NCBI RefSeq assembly: GCF_026625765.1
Contig: NZ_CP113062.1
Span: forward strand, 3,648,463-3,712,462
Origin: Frigoribacterium sp. SL97
GTDB taxonomy: Bacteria; Actinomycetota; Actinomycetes; Actinomycetales; Microbacteriaceae
Direction of reading: 5' to 3'
DNA length: 64,000 bases
The first letter of the stretch is position 1. Every line of letters starts with the position of its first letter. The notes under the pieces were generated by a model. The model saw only the letters and a list, made by a program, of their open reading frames with translations. It searched no databases and was not told the origin of the DNA. The position numbers and the translations under genes are program-made. Below, piece after piece: positions 63,303 through 64,000 of this stretch.

Positions 63303-63716
63303 AATGCTTACTCGAGATCCGCTTTCGACAGAGAGAAATGAACTCTGCTCGGCCGAGAACTACTCGAGCTCGAACGACGACCCAGGTGGCGCGACGCCGG
63401 CGCCTGTGGAACACGACCGCGGGCTCGAGCAGCACGGAGCCGCTTGCTGGAAGTCGATGGTCGTCCAGACGGATGCTCATGCCGAGCGCCTGACGACTGC
63501 ACCCGGGTCGAAGTCGCGAGCGTACAGCCCTCAGGATCACGTGCCTTGAGCTCTCTCCGACGCCAACACCATGGGGTCGCCCCTTCCACGACTGCCCGCT
63601 GCAGGCCACCCCGGTCGCAGCTCGACCGGTGGCAGCCGGCGGTGCGGAGGGGCTCACGCGGTGAATCATCGCCCTCGATAAATTGTCGTTGGACGCCGCA
63701 CCGCCGATCGCCGTGG
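63303..63716. other. Spacer between the tandem arrays and the second rRNA operon
   Basis: Unique sequence of normal GC content. Short open frames exist but none resembles a known protein or has a convincing start. Possibly a remnant. Confidence 0.45.
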
Positions 63717-63748
63717 CCGGGGTTGGTGGGTGGGTCAGCGTTAAACGC

Positions 63749-63780
63749 AGAAAGGCCCCTTCCGAGGAAGGGGCCTTTCT
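63749..63780 (-). terminator. rRNA operon terminator, copy 2
   Basis: Same 15-bp stem AGAAAGGCCCCTTCC/GGAAGGGGCCTTTCT as at 56395-56426. Confidence 0.93.
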
Positions 63781-63812
63781 GGTGTTTCGTGTGCTGTTCG
63801 CACTAAAAGGAG

Positions 63813-63930
63813 TCCGGCGGTGTCCTACTCTCCCACAAGGTCCCCCTTGCAGTACCATCGGCGCTGAGAGTCTTAGCTTCCGGGTTCGGAATGTGACCGG
63901 GCGTTTCCCTCTCGCTATGGCCGCCGAAAC
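63813..63930 (-). rRNA. rrf: 5S ribosomal RNA, copy 2
   Basis: Identical to the copy at 56459-56576. It implies a second rRNA operon, whose 23S and 16S lie beyond the window. Confidence 0.95.
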
Positions 63931-64000
63931 ATTTACCACACACCATCACTGGTGGTGAAGTCTGTTTCAGACCATGCACCCCATCCGTTACAGATGTGGC

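Larger units (their letters stand above)
63717..64000. repeat. Copy 2 of the duplicated rRNA operon 3' segment (runs off the window)
   Basis: Identical to 56363-56646. The left boundary is abrupt: identity begins at CCGGGG, with unrelated sequence before it in the two copies (gltX start versus spacer). Confidence 0.95.

Noticed and set aside
62553..63493. Long plus-strand frames encoding repeated TYRPTDLQ
   Set aside because: They arise only because the 8-bp array has no stop codon in any plus frame; no ribosome-binding site or conserved flanking domain is present.

Overview
The window is about 64 kb of very GC-rich DNA with typical actinobacterial codon use, many GTG starts, an IdeR/DtxR-type iron box, mycothiol-linked DinB and DUF3073 genes, and a 16S/23S/5S rRNA set without spacer tRNAs. 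Together these point to a member of the Microbacteriaceae (Actinomycetota). I cannot name the genus from the sequence alone. No phage, transposase, CRISPR array or plasmid backbone is visible; it reads as chromosome.

Layout. 1-5.7 kb: a truncated amino acid permease, a proline iminopeptidase, a divergent FadR-type regulator, a GH13 alpha-glucosidase and an unknown membrane protein. 5.7-12.3 kb: an iron-regulated hydroxamate siderophore locus. A siderophore-interacting reductase diverges across an iron box from a lysine decarboxylase, an N-hydroxylase and a fused acyltransferase-IucA/IucC synthetase, a desferrioxamine-type pathway. 12.6-17.7 kb: a MarR regulator, a DinB/DUF664 protein, two unknown membrane proteins that look like diverged tandem paralogues, and a DEAD-box helicase with a long repetitive N-terminus. 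18-25.8 kb: an RND exporter, a MocR regulator divergent from a YczE-like membrane protein, and a frameshifted APC permease. 25.8-32.6 kb: a LacI-controlled carbohydrate ABC uptake operon (no ATPase) with a debranching-type glycosidase. 32.6-53.6 kb: purine genes (purM, purF, purD, purC, purS, purQ, purL) interleaved with an ABC exporter, VOC proteins, a catalase-Fur pair and two membrane acyltransferases. 53.8-56.3 kb: tRNA-Gln, a thioredoxin-reductase-like flavoprotein and gltX.

56.4-64 kb: a complete rRNA operon on the minus strand (16S, 23S, 5S), then a spacer of about 1.9 kb with two adjacent 8-bp tandem arrays (54 copies of ACAGACCT followed by about 7.75 copies of GGAGTCCT). At the window end lies the 5S end and terminator of what must be a second, identical rRNA operon in the same orientation.

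The most unusual signals are not single genes. First, a 10-mer, GGAGGCGCGG, occurs on either strand at least 43 times in the first 49 kb. It is found mostly in gene termini, linkers and gaps, and is absent as an exact match from the purSQL-gltX and rRNA stretch. Second, the long 8-bp satellite sits between two rRNA operons. Third, many genes carry a TANNNT box 6-8 bases before the start codon and no Shine-Dalgarno sequence, implying widespread leaderless transcripts.
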